NCBI RefSeq assembly: GCF_030272615.1
Contig: NC_081406.1
Span: forward strand, 245,451,218-245,515,217
Direction of reading: 5' to 3'
Source of the DNA: Cryptomeria japonica
Taxonomy: Eukaryota > Streptophyta > Pinopsida > Cupressales > Cupressaceae
DNA: 64,000 nt
Position 1 is the stretch's first letter, and every line of letters starts with the position of its first letter. Positions 30,577-42,765 of this stretch are shown piece by piece. The notes beneath the pieces are model-generated. The model saw only the letters and a list, made by a program, of their open reading frames with translations. It made no database searches and was not told the origin of the DNA. The position numbers and the translations under genes are program-made.

Positions 30577-33562
30577 TACGTCAAAAGATATCATATTTGT
30601 TTATTATTCCACTTAAAAAATAATTATACTAGAACTTGCACCAGAAGGGGTGCAAGGATCACGTCAATAGAAAAATATTTGTAAGTTAATATGTTAGAAA
30701 GTAAAATTCAATTTGTACATATAAGATAATAAAACATTGTTTTAGACATAAAAGTTTACAGATCAGTAGATAAATAAAATATTAAATTTTACATTGTGAT
30801 GGAATTTCCCTTGACAGATCTGAATGCATAAATCTTTCTTGTAGAAAATTTGAAAACCTTAGTTCAAGAGCTTTTCAAATGTTGCATAGGAAAACAACAA
30901 GGCTTGACATAACATGCAACATAGAGAATGCACTTCATTCACAAAATAATAACATATAAAGGCTTCAGGTAAATATACTAAAATCTTTTTAGTGGCACAA
31001 AAATCTCAAAGCTTCAAGAAGATGGGTGGTCCTCTCTTTGCAAAGTCGATATATGAAAACAATATCCAATATTTTTTTACTTAACAAAGTCATGTTCTCT
31101 AATTAGTGGGTGCCTCTTGGGGTTTGTGATTTTTTGGTGTGTTGTTCTATTCTTTTTTTGTCTAGCTTTAGGTTTTTTGGTTGTTTATGGTCCTTAATGT
31201 TGGGTGTTCTCATAGCTCATGAGGCCCTCTTTTTTGTCGATTGGCTACTATGTAAGGGTTTGAGCCCTTTCCTAATTTTCTTAATCAGAACAAAGGCATG
31301 TTCTCTAATTAAAAAGAAACTTGGCTCTTAATACTAATTCAATTTAATTGATAAATACACTAAATCCAACCAATCTAGTTCAAGAGAGACAAAAATTAAA
31401 AGACCATAATACCCTGATTCATCTATACTCAAAGAATCAACTACATCCCATACAATATTTAGCTTCATCTAATACCCATAAAATGTGGGTCTATAATTGC
31501 TTAGCATGGTCAAAACAATTCTCACTATCGTTGCTTGGTTTGTAGCAAGATGCAATCAAATTTTCTTCACAATGCATCACAGTTCACAAACCACATGATG
31601 CAATATAAATATTTTCAACATTCGATTCACGGGACAATAGGAATATTACATAATTGCAAAGGTATACTAATTGCTCAATATTTGTTACCATTTCCATATG
31701 AATTATTTGTGTAGAAAAACAAAAATAGTTAATAATTGTTGTTTGTTTGTAGAGAACAACTATAAGTGATTCTTTGGGAAGATAGTGAGTGCCAAAGATG
31801 AATCTTGTGTATTGTGGGAACTTAGAGTATGGGGCTTCACATTCAAAGACAAAGAATTTATTTTTTAGATATGAAATAGTTGATAGGGTAGGTATCAAGT
31901 TAGGTAAACATTTTTCCTCTTTAATGTCTATCGAATTTGTAATGATATAAAGTCATTCAACAAATCACCAAGGATAATTAGGTTACACATAATTCTATTA
32001 TTTTGGTTGGAGATAATTGTAGCTAACATGCTTAGACTTCTAATGCAATGCCATGACAAATTCTAAAGGTGTCCAAGCATAATTGAGTTTGAATTTAGAG
32101 AGGTGTAGTTAAAGAATTCTAGAAGAAAGGATGAGCGTGGTGGGGACAGGGTTAAGGCTATTGCTAGAAATGTGAATCATGTTAGTGAAGGGCATATTGG
32201 TGTTATATCTTAACATAGAAGGAATTGGAAATGGTAAAATACATAATTTAAGAATAATAGTATCAAGTGAGTTTCACTGAGTAATTTTTACTATTGCAAC
32301 TGCACACCATGTAACCTTAATGTTTATTTTAAAAAATCTAGCATATAAGGATAAAATAAGAAAGCAAAGAAAAAGCAATGTTTGAGCACCCTAATCCCTA
32401 TACTGTAAACACTTATGAATCAGACATAGCAACAAATGCTATAATATTTGGCACTGTAACTTGTCATACATCCTCAAATTATAACCAACATGAAACTCTA
32501 GCACAAAGGAAATGACCTTGTTGCCATGTGCATACTTTTGATGACTATAAAAGAATCCGTTTTCATTTCCATTTTTAGACCCATGATTCCTCAAGAGCTA
32601 TTGGTTAGAATGCACAAAGAAATGAACCCAATTGAAAAGGAAACGAAACTTAACATAGAATACAAATACCTAGTACACTAAATAAACATATGTATATTTA
32701 AGTGTAGCCTAGCTGAAACACATAAATATCTTCATTTTTTTTAAGAAAGTCCCTCTAGAATTTCTAACCATCACATTAACAATCTAAAGTTGTCATTTTA
32801 CTTATTACATTTTCCATTTCCCTAAATTTTAAAAGAGATTTCAAACCTAATAATCAATGTATTTAGAGATATAATTTTGACTTTTATAATCCTCTTGTTG
32901 ATTAAAATGCCCATTTTTTCTAGTGTCTTTGAAACTTCCAATATTAATTATTTATGTTTTGAAAACTCGAATGATTTACTCTTTATGTCCTATGTTAGAG
33001 TAGGAATTTGTTTCACATAGATAAATGCCCTATAGTATGGTTCCATGTGGCTGCTACTAATGAGTTTACTTGCAAAAAGCCTACTAAAGCAAGAGCTTGT
33101 TCCCATGTGTGTTGTCAATTGATGCTTCCATGATTTGCATGCATCTCTATCATGGAGGATGCTAGCGAAGGTTGTGAAATTTGGCTTTACATATGTTAGC
33201 ATCATTCTATTCTTATTGACTCTACCAAAATAGAGAAAATATTAACTTGTAGTCCTTTAGAGATGTTGCAAGCAATTACACCCACTTCTAGTAACAGTCA
33301 TATCCATCATCAAGATGAAAGAGTGCATAAGGAGAAGGAATTCAAATCCTTGTTGACTTAAGTATTAACTCAAAGTTATATGTTTTAGCCTATGTAGTTT
33401 GTGCAAACAAAAGGATTGTTTTTTTGGGAGGGAGGAGAGCTAGAGAGCATGTAGGGAAGACAGTGTTCTTTGCTTCATGCAAGTACTTTGCCATGTGAGT
33501 TCAAATTTAGTGTAATGTTGTGGCATTAGGAGTACGAATAAGTAATCTATTGTTGTAGTACA
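30577..33562. other. unassigned AT-rich sequence around a short retroposon
   Basis: Apart from the retroposon at 31083-31311 and a small hairpin near 30636-30657 (CTTGCACC paired with GGTGCAAG), I see no gene, RNA or repeat edge. Open frames are short and non-conserved in appearance. Confidence 0.4.
31083..31311 (+). mobile_element. short retroposon (truncated LINE or SINE) between long direct repeats
   Basis: A 15-bp direct repeat CATGTTCTCTAATTA occurs at 31091-31105 and 31297-31311. Extended upstream it gives 23 bp with one mismatch. The ~183-bp insert (31106-31288) is GT-rich and ends TTTTCTTAATCAG, like the 3' end of a plant LINE (inference). Target duplications of 15-23 bp are typical of target-primed reverse transcription. 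Confidence 0.6.
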
Positions 33563-35054
33563 TGTAGACACCTAAAAGTTACACAACAAATTAAGTGAAT
33601 TTTATTCATTTAATTATTCTTAATTCTTCCAATGAATTAAATTAAGATTTAATTAATATCCCTATTCTTCTAATTAACCTAATAATCAAATTAAAGATTT
33701 GATTAAACCTCTTTCTTCTAAAAAATAATTAAACTAAGGTTTGATTAAATACCCCAAGCCATCCAATTAAATAAATCTTGTTTATTTAATTAAAATCATC
33801 TTCCCATTTAATTAAATTTACATTTAATTAAATCCCCCCACTTGCAAAATCCTACAAATGCAAGTTGCAACCAACAATTAAAATAAATCTTTTATTTACC
33901 AAAAATTGCCTATTTCCCTCACCCACTTGCATTTTCCTACATCTCCCACTTGCCTCCTAAGCCCCTTCTAGATTCTTCTAATCCCTTCCAATTTAGCCTA
34001 ATTCATCTTCTAATTATTGTCACATTCCTAAGCAAAGAGAAGTCACTTCTCAAAGCCTCGAAGACTTTGAAATGCATTGAAGACTTTATCTCTTCAACAA
34101 GTTAACCCTCAAAGTCTTCCAAACCATTTAAGGCTCTTCCATAACCATTGATGGTTAACTCAACCTTCTTGCATGGTTAGAGACTTTCTCTCTAACCTAA
34201 CCCTCAACTAACCCAAGGGTCTCATCAAGCACTCATGGCTTTGACCCTAGTTATCCTATTAACCCTTGCATAAGAGTTTATCCCTTGGGTAAAGGCTTTA
34301 TCCATTGGTTATCCATTAATCTAACCTTAACCTTACCTCCTAAGGTAACCTTCATGTCTTCTCAGGTATTTAATGCTCCTTGCATCTCCTCTCAAGCCCT
34401 CTCAAGGTGACATTTGTCAACTTGGTATTGGATTGAATCCCTCACATGGATTGATAACTTTCAATCCTAGCCATTGTTAAGATTATTCAATTTTAACCAT
34501 CCATTGCCTTGTTTTTCCTATAAATAGAGCCCATTCCTTCTTCAAAAATAATCAAGTCTTTTGTGCATCAAACTTATAGTCATTTTCCAGTTTAAGGAGC
34601 TCTCTTTGTCATCTTCAAGCATCAAGCATTCATATCATAGTATTTTAGTTTCATTTAGCTTAGATGCATATCTTTTCTTAGCTTTAACTCATATAGCATC
34701 ATCTTAGCTTTCAATTTAGAACTCACCTAAATCTTAATCATCTATTTTTGCATTTCATCTTCATCATCTCGTCTTATCATTCACTAAGATCTTGGTTGCA
34801 TTCCATTTAGATCTTAGAATCATTTAAATATCGTTCTTTAGGTTGTCATCTTAAAGAATCAAGTGCTCTTCCAAGCTGAGAGCCACCTTCAATCTTGAAG
34901 ATCCTTGGAGATAGAGGAACATGGAACGATTTTAAAGAGTTTTGATTCATTTAACTTTATTTTGTTTGGATTTTTAACCTCTAATGCAATGTTTCATGTG
35001 TGTGTTTGAATTGTTTTCTTCTCTTGCAGGATGATACCACATTCCAGGCAAACA
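33563..35054 (+). repeat. Gypsy-like solo LTR
   Basis: The unit begins TGTAGACACCTAAAAG, holds AT-rich TTTAATTAAAT repeats (33600-33850), a TATAAATAGAG promoter near 34520-34530, and ends CCAGGCAAACA. Flanking GTACA (33558-33562) and GTACC (35055-35059) match at four of five. Its layout (TATA box, CTTGCAGG near the end) parallels the LTR at 57148-58241. Length is 1,492 bp. The 3' border rests on the TSD match. Confidence 0.6.
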
Positions 35055-35059
35055 GTACC

Positions 35060-36849
35060 ATATGTAATGGCCTTTTGTTCTACCAAGGAATTTCTAATTC
35101 TAAATGTTTTTTTAATTTTATTTTATTATATCATTTTGTGGCTTTTGGCTAGAGAGTAACTACAGTTCATTGCAAAGGAGAGCGGAAAATTGTTGTCATG
35201 CATACTACAATGAGGTGTTAGATTTGAGTAGAGATTTCTAGTATTTTGAAGTTTCCATAAATTGTTCAATTAAAAAATTAAAGATTATAATATGAATTCA
35301 ATAAAAAGATAATACAACAAATCATAACTATAAATAAAAAAGGGTGTATGCAAGGGAAAATAAGCATGAAAAAACTCATTTGACGATCAAATTAGTAGAA
35401 AGTACCTGTTATTGGACATAATCAGCAATTAAGCACTTTCGTCTTTTTCCAGTGCTGAGTTTTCTGAAAACGGGCTTCATTTGTTTTATCATGAGGCAAA
35501 GGATTCCAAGTAGTGAGAGCATCGGTTGATCAATGTTTTTCTTGGTAGCTGGCAAAGCTGTTATGGAAGGAAGCAGAATGTAGCCCCCATTACAACTACA
35601 ACACCAATACAAGCTACTACCCATCGGATACATTTAATAATTATGTTTAAGGATCCGACCTCATGATTAATTGCACTTTTATTACCAAAACTCAGTTGCT
35701 TTTGCTTGTTGATCGGTGCATGGTTTATCGTTAGTCAACATTAGCCAATTAGAGAAAGTAAAGTACTAATAGAAGCTAATACCCACACACATGATGACAA
35801 GAAGCATATGTTTTTGCTTTGAGATAATTTGTGTGGACTTATAAGGAACCATCTTTGATAATTGGCATGGAAGTTGGATTATTCAACTTGATTTTCACCC
35901 CCATTTTTGGAGCATCAAATCCCATGAAAGTTGGCAGATGCTAAAAATAAAATTTTAAAATTTTAAAATAAAATAAAACATAATAAAAATAATGCAAGAA
36001 CACGTAGGACCATAGACAATCAACACCAACCAAAAACATTTTTGAATTTGATTTGATTTGGTGGTCTCTGACATCTCTATAATCTCTAGAACATTTATGA
36101 CTCAATTTCTAGATGATTAAGTTGCAACCAACTTGGTATATATGTTTACAAAATGAGAAAGTGTGTTGACAATGCTCATGAACTATTTGATAAACACCTC
36201 AAAGAAATGAAGTTCGATGGGCAATAATGCATGAAAGGCTTTAGAAATTTCCAACAAATGCACTTGACACGTGAAATCCAAAAGCTTCAGGTTCGATTTA
36301 TAGCCAGGAATTGAAGATGGCATCAAATCACTTCAATATTGATGGTCAAAACAAAATGTATTTTATTTGCGCATCATGGTTTTGTAGTGTAAACAAGTAA
36401 AATTATTTTTTAAACGAAGTGGATGCATGGTAAGGTGGGGTTTTCAGCTAGAAGGGAGAGAGGACTCAGCGTAGGGAGGTGAAGACCCACAAACAAGCAT
36501 TTGAAAATAGAGAAAAATAGATTAAAATAATAAAATGTAAGCAAGATAAGCATCGACCAAAAGGAAGTTAAAAGATGCATCAAAGGTGAAACAAAACCTA
36601 GAGAAGATATTGTGCATGGCAACTAAGACAAACTAATTAAATGTTGTGTGGAGTTAATATTGTTTACAAAGAGAGGAAAGATTGCTTATGGCTTCCTAGT
36701 AGAGGTATAAGTGTGTGAAGGGCTATGCAGGTTAGCATGCAAGAGAGTTTTGGGGCCAGAGAAGAGTAGGCCGATATTGAAATATGATTGTATATTTGTT
36801 TGCAAAAATTAGTGGATATGTAAATTTATTTTGGTGCAATCTAATCGTT
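35060..36849. other. unassigned sequence
   Basis: No gene is supported. On the minus strand near 35640-35570 a frame reads RWVVACIGVVVVMGATFCFL, like a membrane helix, but stops at once. A donor-like CAG|GTACTT occurs near 35405. The evidence is too thin to call an exon. Confidence 0.35.
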
Positions 36850-36876
36850 CATTAGTAGCAAAGAATTTCTACAGTA

Positions 36877-37981
36877 TTGATTTTGTGTTTGAGTTTTGAA
36901 ATTCAGAGTAGGAGGGAGTTGTTCTTCTACATCAACAATGCTCCGGTCATGTATAGATTCTCCAAAAAAACACTAAAACCATGGCAAATGACTTATCCAA
37001 GTTTTTGCACATTTTTTTTCATGTTGTCAACGATGCTAATCAGAAAAAAGGAACTCTACTCCTGCTACAATGTTGATAATGTTGCAAGACCTTTCCAGGG
37101 TGTTCAGTTTCAGGCAGATCCTCATCTTTCTCTGATTCCTTCTCAATTCTTTTCGAGTTGTATGATAGACGTTTTACTTCCAACAGAAAAAAGAACAAAG
37201 CCCTCTAATTGGAAGAAATCTCCTCAATATCAAGTTGTTATCTCTGGTTCATGTTCTCTGCAAAAATTTGGGGGTAGATACAAGACAATATCTTTTAAGA
37301 TCCACTGCTCTTCAAACCTGGTTGATTGGTTGTATAAGAAAATATTTGCTTCCTCTCTCTTTAGGAAGCTCACTTCTTCTTTTCTGAGTTTAACTTCCAT
37401 GGGAACCTCAAATTCTCAATTCCAGGAAATCTCTATATCATAGAATACAAAGGATAACCTGATTCATAGCTTGATGTTTAATTGTCAACCTTTCCATGTG
37501 GTTGATCGCAATCTTCCCACTGTTGGATCCTCATCGAATACCCCAAATATCGAATTAATAGAACATGATATCCTTATCTCTGTTGCATCGAACTTGATTG
37601 ATGAAATTGCTCTCGAGGAATTTCTGGAAATTTAGGATGTCTCTTTTGTTGATTCTATGCCTCTCGCTCTTAATACTTCACCACCCATTTTTTCACCCCT
37701 ATTAGAATCTAGTCATGTTGAACACCTTGTGGCTAAAGATAATTCATATTATCCCTTTCAACCTCCCACACAACTTGACTTCAATTTTTCTCAACATCTC
37801 TCTTGCTCAAACAGTCTCTTCATCTCCTTTGTTATCTAAAACACCTAAAAAAAGAGGTTGGAAGCCCAAGATTCTTAAAATCCAAGAAGAGATCACAATA
37901 GGTATCCAGTCTACAATTGTAGACAAGTTTTCACCCCACTCAAGACTGAGAAGAACATGTTGTTCTTCTCAGATGCAATGA
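36877..37981 (+). pseudogene. LINE 1 ORF1 remnant
   Basis: A 188-codon frame (36877-37443) with GSCSLQKFGGRYKTISFKIH is followed by pieces in two frames (37657-37839, then 37715-37981). The last piece is basic (SKTPKKRGWKPKILKIQEE) and ends with a TGA that overlaps the ORF2 start. No zinc knuckle or DUF4283-type domain is visible, unlike LINE 2. By position it is the RNA-binding ORF1 protein, but I cannot match the sequence to a family. No convincing ATG is seen, and the first frame begins without one. Confidence 0.5.
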
Positions 37982-38800
37982 GAATCATATCTTGGAATGT
38001 CAGAGGTTTGAATGCCTTTGACAAGAGGGGATGAATCAAGCAGCAGCTGGATTCCTCCCAAGCAAAAATCATTTTATTACAAGAAACAAAGCTTTCTGAT
38101 GAAGCCTCTCAAAAGATTTTTAAAAAATGAACTTATGGGATTTCATACATATTCCTGTAGGAGGGGCTTCCAGTGGTATTCTGACCTTGTGAAATTCCAG
38201 GACAATCAAAGAAAAAACTTTGAACCAAGGGACCAATTGGCATCTTATTCTTATTGAAAATTTTGATTTATCCTTTGTTCTCTTTAATATTTCTGGTCCA
38301 ACAGCTCCTCATGAGAAACATGCTCTTTGGAATACTTTATCTTGTTAGATCCATCAACAGGGAGTTCAGAAAATCATCTTAGGAGGTGATTTTAATGCCA
38401 TTTTGTCTCGGGATGAGAAACGGGGAGGCAACCCTACTGTATCTAAGGTGATTGAAGACTTTAGATCTTTTGTGTTTGATAACGCCCTTTCTGACATTTC
38501 ACCTTCTAATGGTCAATTTACATGGACAAACCGGAGAATTTCCCTTTAAATTGCAAGCAGATTGGACATGTTTTTCACTTCATATGAATGGATCCTTCAG
38601 AAATATAATTTCAGCTCTAATATTCTATCGTTCTCTGGATCTGACCATTTTCCTATCTCATTATGCTTGGATAAACATGAAGCTTCTCATCATATACCTT
38701 CTTTTAAATGTGAAAGAATGTGGTTTCGACACCCACACTTTCATGCTCTGCTTTGTCAATGGTGGGTAAGTGCGCCCTTCTGTAGGGGAACAAAATGTTT
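37978..38800 (+). pseudogene. LINE 1 ORF2 endonuclease domain
   Basis: The ATG at 37978 starts MRIISWNVRGLNAF, the usual beginning of plant LINE ORF2. LLQETKLS supplies the catalytic Glu region. After several stops and shifts the frame resumes with GGDFNA (38382-38399) and closes with SGSDHFPISL (near 38633-38662). These are the AP-endonuclease motifs that nick target DNA. TGA at 38032 and further stops near 38128-38180 disable it. Confidence 0.75.
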
Positions 38801-38873
38801 CAACTCTATATGAAAATGCAGTTTGTAAAAGCAAATATCAAAGTCTGGAATAGGGAAGCATTCAAAAATATCT

Positions 38874-41438
38874 TTGGAGAAATCAAATGTAGAGAAGGAA
38901 TTAAAGGACGTCAATGAACTTATCTTTTCTAATGGGATTAATCCTGAAACCTTCTCAAATCAGAAGCATTTACAAAGTTACTGGGAAGAATTGTGCTCTA
39001 GAGAGGAGGAGAATTGGAGACAAAAATCAAGGGAGCTATGGTTAAAAGATGGGGACAAAAATACTAAGTTCTTTCAGGCATCTGCAAAGATTAAGCAAGA
39101 TGCATCTACTATCTTTTCTATAAATGCCTCTTCTTCGGGGGTAAAATTAACTAATGAATAAGAAATTAGGGAAGAGGGTGAACTCTTCTTTAAAAATCTT
39201 CTTGCTCCCTCTCATCCTTTTGTTCCTGAGGAGTCCAGTGTCGACGTATTTCTAGATTCCATCCCTTGTCTGATTTCACAACGTGATAATGATTATCTGA
39301 TGCAACCTTTCTCTCTTGCTGAATTACAAGAGGTGGTAGTTTTGATCACTCCTGACAAGTCTCGAGGTCCTGACGGTTTCACCATGCTATTCTTTGAAAA
39401 GTGTTGGGACGTTTTAAGCTTTGATCTTTTAATGGCTTTGGAGGAGTCAAGACAAAAAGCTTTTATTCTCAAGAACTTCAATTTAACCCATCTTGCTCTT
39501 ATCCCCAAATCCAACAACCCTCAATCTTATGCAGGCTTTAGGCCTATCTCCTTGTGTAATATAGTGTACAAGATCTTCACAAAAGCTATTTATCTCTGGT
39601 TAAAATCCTTGATACCTAAAGTAATATCTCCTCAACAAGGAGGTTTTGTTCCTGGTAGGGAAACATCAGAAGGTGCGCTTGTGGCCCATGAGGTTTTGCA
39701 CTCAATTAACTCTTCATAGTCCCCTACTTTCATAGCTAAATTAGACATGTTGAAAGCATATGATAAAGTATGTTGGTCTGTTCTTTTGAGAGTGCCTAAA
39801 AAGTTTGGCTTTTCAGATAAGTGGTGCAAATGGATCAAAAATTGTCTCTCTAGGGCACATTTTTTAGTTATTATTAACGGTAATCCTTCTGGTTTTTTTC
39901 GAGCCACTCAAGGAGTTCGACAAGGTGACCCACTATTACCTTTTCTCTTCATTATCATGGCAGAAGCTTTTAGCAAATTGGTCAATAAGCAGTTGATTCT
40001 GGGTCTTTGGAAGGGGGTATGCATCCCTAATACCTCAATTTATATCACTCACACTTTATTTGCAAATGATACACTTTTATTTGGTTGTTCCAATATTCAA
40101 GAAGTAAGGCATATTAATAAAATGTTGGACATATGTATTTCCGGATTTGGGCAGAATATCAGTGCTCAGAAATCTAAATTATTCATATTTAATACTTCTG
40201 AAATGGTGTCTAACAGCATTATCTAGACATTGGGCTTTCCAGTGGATTCTCTTCCATCTTCCTACTTGGGTATCCCTTTCTTTATGGGAGCAGGGAAACC
40301 TTCTTTTTGGAATTTTGTGATTGACAAATTAAAAAGAAGAATTTATGTGTGGAAAGCTAGATGGTTATCTCTGTCATGTAGAATCCTTCTTGTCAAAACT
40401 ATTTTGGCTACAATCCCAAACTACTACATTTCAGTCCTTCAAGCCTCGAAATCTATTGTTTCCCATATCGAGAAAATTATTCAGAATTTTATTTGGAAAG
40501 GTAATCTTTTAGAAGATAAAAAGATCCCGCTTGTGTCTCTCAACAAAATGACTCCAAGTAAATCTACGAGTGGGGTTGATTTGCACGATCTTTCAAAAAG
40601 GAATAAGGCCTTTGGGGGAAATTTGGTCTGGAATATTTATGTAGAACCACATGCTTTGTGGTGTCAAATTATGAAAGCAAAGTATTTAGATACTCCTACC
40701 CCATCACATATATTTACTGTCCTTGATCCTCCATCAGGGTCTGCAGTTTGGAACTTCATGATGGCTTCTAGGAATGTGATTACTAGATATTTATCTTGGC
40801 AAGTACATAATGGCAAAGATGTCAACTTTTGGAATGATTCATGGAGTGGTCTCCCCCCTCTTAATCTTGAGGAATCTCTAGTAGATGTGATCCCTATATT
40901 TATTGCTCAATGGGGATCTTACCTTTATGATTACATAGATGATCTTGAGAAGCCTTCAAATCATGTCATTTGGAAGAAGCCAGCTTTACTCCCGATCTCC
41001 CCAGATCAAAAGGTAAAATTTTCTTTGATTCTCAAGAACCGCATTATTTTTATCTCTAATGGTTTGGACAAATTGATAGGGTGCCCTGTGAAGAACGGAA
41101 AGTACTCTATCAAGGAAGGGTATAAGGTTATTCATCCAATGTATGTTCAATCCTATTCACAAAGAGCTTATAACTTCTGTTGGAACAACAATATTCTTCC
41201 CAAGGTAGGGATGTTTGTTTGGCTTGCTCTACACAAGAGAATACTTACCAATGAGAGACTTGATAAATTGAATATTGCACATCCATTTGCCTATGTACTT
41301 TATGGCAAGCATAGTGAAACGTTAGATCATCTCCTCCTCCAATGTGATTTTGTTCATTATTGTTGGATGTTTGTGCTTGCTAAGCTTTCCTTTAGCATCC
41401 CTCTTCCAAATAATGTATGGGATTTGTTCCAGTCATGA
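38874..41438 (+). pseudogene. LINE 1 ORF2 reverse transcriptase
   Basis: One frame runs here with stops at 39159, 39717 and 40224. Visible in order: LWLKDGDKNTKFFQ (the linker common in plant LINEs), DKSRGPDGFTMLFF, FRPISLCNIVYKI, QGGFVPGRETSEG, AKLDMLKAYDKVCW (the A motif with catalytic Asp), GVRQGDPLLPFLF, and FANDTLLFG at 40059 (C motif; the first Asp of the FADD pair is replaced by Asn). The C-terminal part shows the zinc-binding-like region (FCWNNNILPKVGMFVWLALH, then HSETLDHLLLQC). It copied LINE RNA at the nick, and now lacks a full catalytic pair. Confidence 0.85.
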
Positions 41439-41761
41439 CCAATCTTATACTCATCCTCTCTTTTTGCATGTATTTGGAAAGTGATCCCATCCACAGTAGT
41501 ATGGTCACTTTGGTGGGAAATAAATAAGTTTATTTTTAGAAAGCAGACATCTCCTCTTTCTGATGTTTTCAATTAGATGTTTTCAATTACATTAAAAAAT
41601 CAGTATCAGAATTGATTAATGATCATGTTTCAAATCGGTTCAATCCAAATAGGGAATTTACTTCTTGGGATGGTCAAGTTATTAATTGCTGGAAGGGCAT
41701 TTCTATTCTCGTATCACCTTGCTTTCCAAGAGTGGGAACTAGTAAATTTGATAGAAATTAA

Positions 41762-42265
41762 GTGAAATGGTGTCCTCCGGATTCAACGCATTTCAAATTG
41801 AATTTTGATGGCTCCTCTAAAAGGAACCTGGGTGATGCAGGAGTAGGAGTATGCATAAGGGACCACACAAGGTGTGTTTTTGCTTTGAAATTTGTTTCTA
41901 CTCCACCGGGTACTAACAAATTTGCAGAGGCATATGCTTTGCTTGAAGACATTCTACTAGTTAAAAAACTGAACATCTCTTATATTCACATTGAAGGCAA
42001 TTCAGCTATTATTATCAACGCTTGCATAAAGAGAAATATTGACAATTGGCAGATAAGATATTTACTTGAACAAGTATGAACACTTATTGATACATTTGTA
42101 AACTTTACTATTTCACATGTGTATAGAGAAGGGAACCGGGTTGCAGATCATTTGGCAAATATGGGAAGTTCCAAGGTGGAATTTAATATGATGGGTCCGA
42201 ATTGTGATCTCGATTCTTTTCCAATTCTTAAGGAAAAAAATTTGGAGGACATGGATACAGGATAA
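41762..42265 (+). pseudogene. LINE 1 RNase H domain (plant RVT_3 type)
   Basis: LNFDGSSKRN gives the first Asp, NKFAEAYALLEDI the Glu, and HVYREGNRVADHLAN the terminal Asn/Asp region. The third acidic site reads EGNSAIII where EGDS is usual. One TGA at 42077 splits it. A separate RNase H after the zinc region is typical of one branch of plant L1-like LINEs. Between 41439 and 41761 the frame is lost to several stops. Confidence 0.75.
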
Positions 42266-42765
42266 TACTACACATGGCTATGGTGTGGTCTTTTTCATAA
42301 TGATAAAAAAATGGTATGTGAGGTATTATAATTACAGGGTTCCGTGGTTTTTTTGTATCTGAATGATGTGAATGGATGTCGATTTAAGCATCTATGAAGC
42401 ATGTTGGACTTCAAGTTGAATAAATGCATAAGTGAGGCAGACTATGGACTGCTATGTAAATGTGTACAACTTTCATGATGTTTTGGTTCAGACTTCATTT
42501 CGTTCAACATATTCTAGAAAGCATTTGATACTTGGGGATGATTTGTGGCATTCAGTATTCTGGACATTACGAGATATATTGTACTTTTTGGCATACTAGG
42601 GATTTAAGTTTCACAACCTTTCTATGTATTATCGAGCAAGGATCAAAGTTTTTCTTTTTGGTTCTTTTCTCCAGGAGCTCTTTGAATCAACTTTTGTAAA
42701 GAAATATATAAATAAAATATATTAAGTGGCACTGCCACCTTTTTAAAAACAAAAAACAAAAAAAT

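Larger units (their letters stand above)
36850..42765 (+). mobile_element. LINE 1: L1-like non-LTR retrotransposon, decayed
   Basis: In order: an ORF1 region (36877-37981), an AP-type endonuclease (37978-38800), a reverse transcriptase with thumb and linker (38874-41438, including a C-terminal zinc-binding region), a plant-type RNase H (41762-42265), a ~500-bp 3' UTR and an A-rich tail after GGCACTGCCACC (42729-42765). ORF1 and ORF2 meet at ATGA. Many stops and frameshifts, plus FAND instead of FADD in RT, make it inactive. The 5' border is approximate, and no flanking duplication was found. Confidence 0.85.

Noticed and set aside
35409-35640. Possible exon with a membrane helix on the minus strand
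   Set aside because: The hydrophobic frame stops right after the helix, and the longer frame is in a different phase without a signature.
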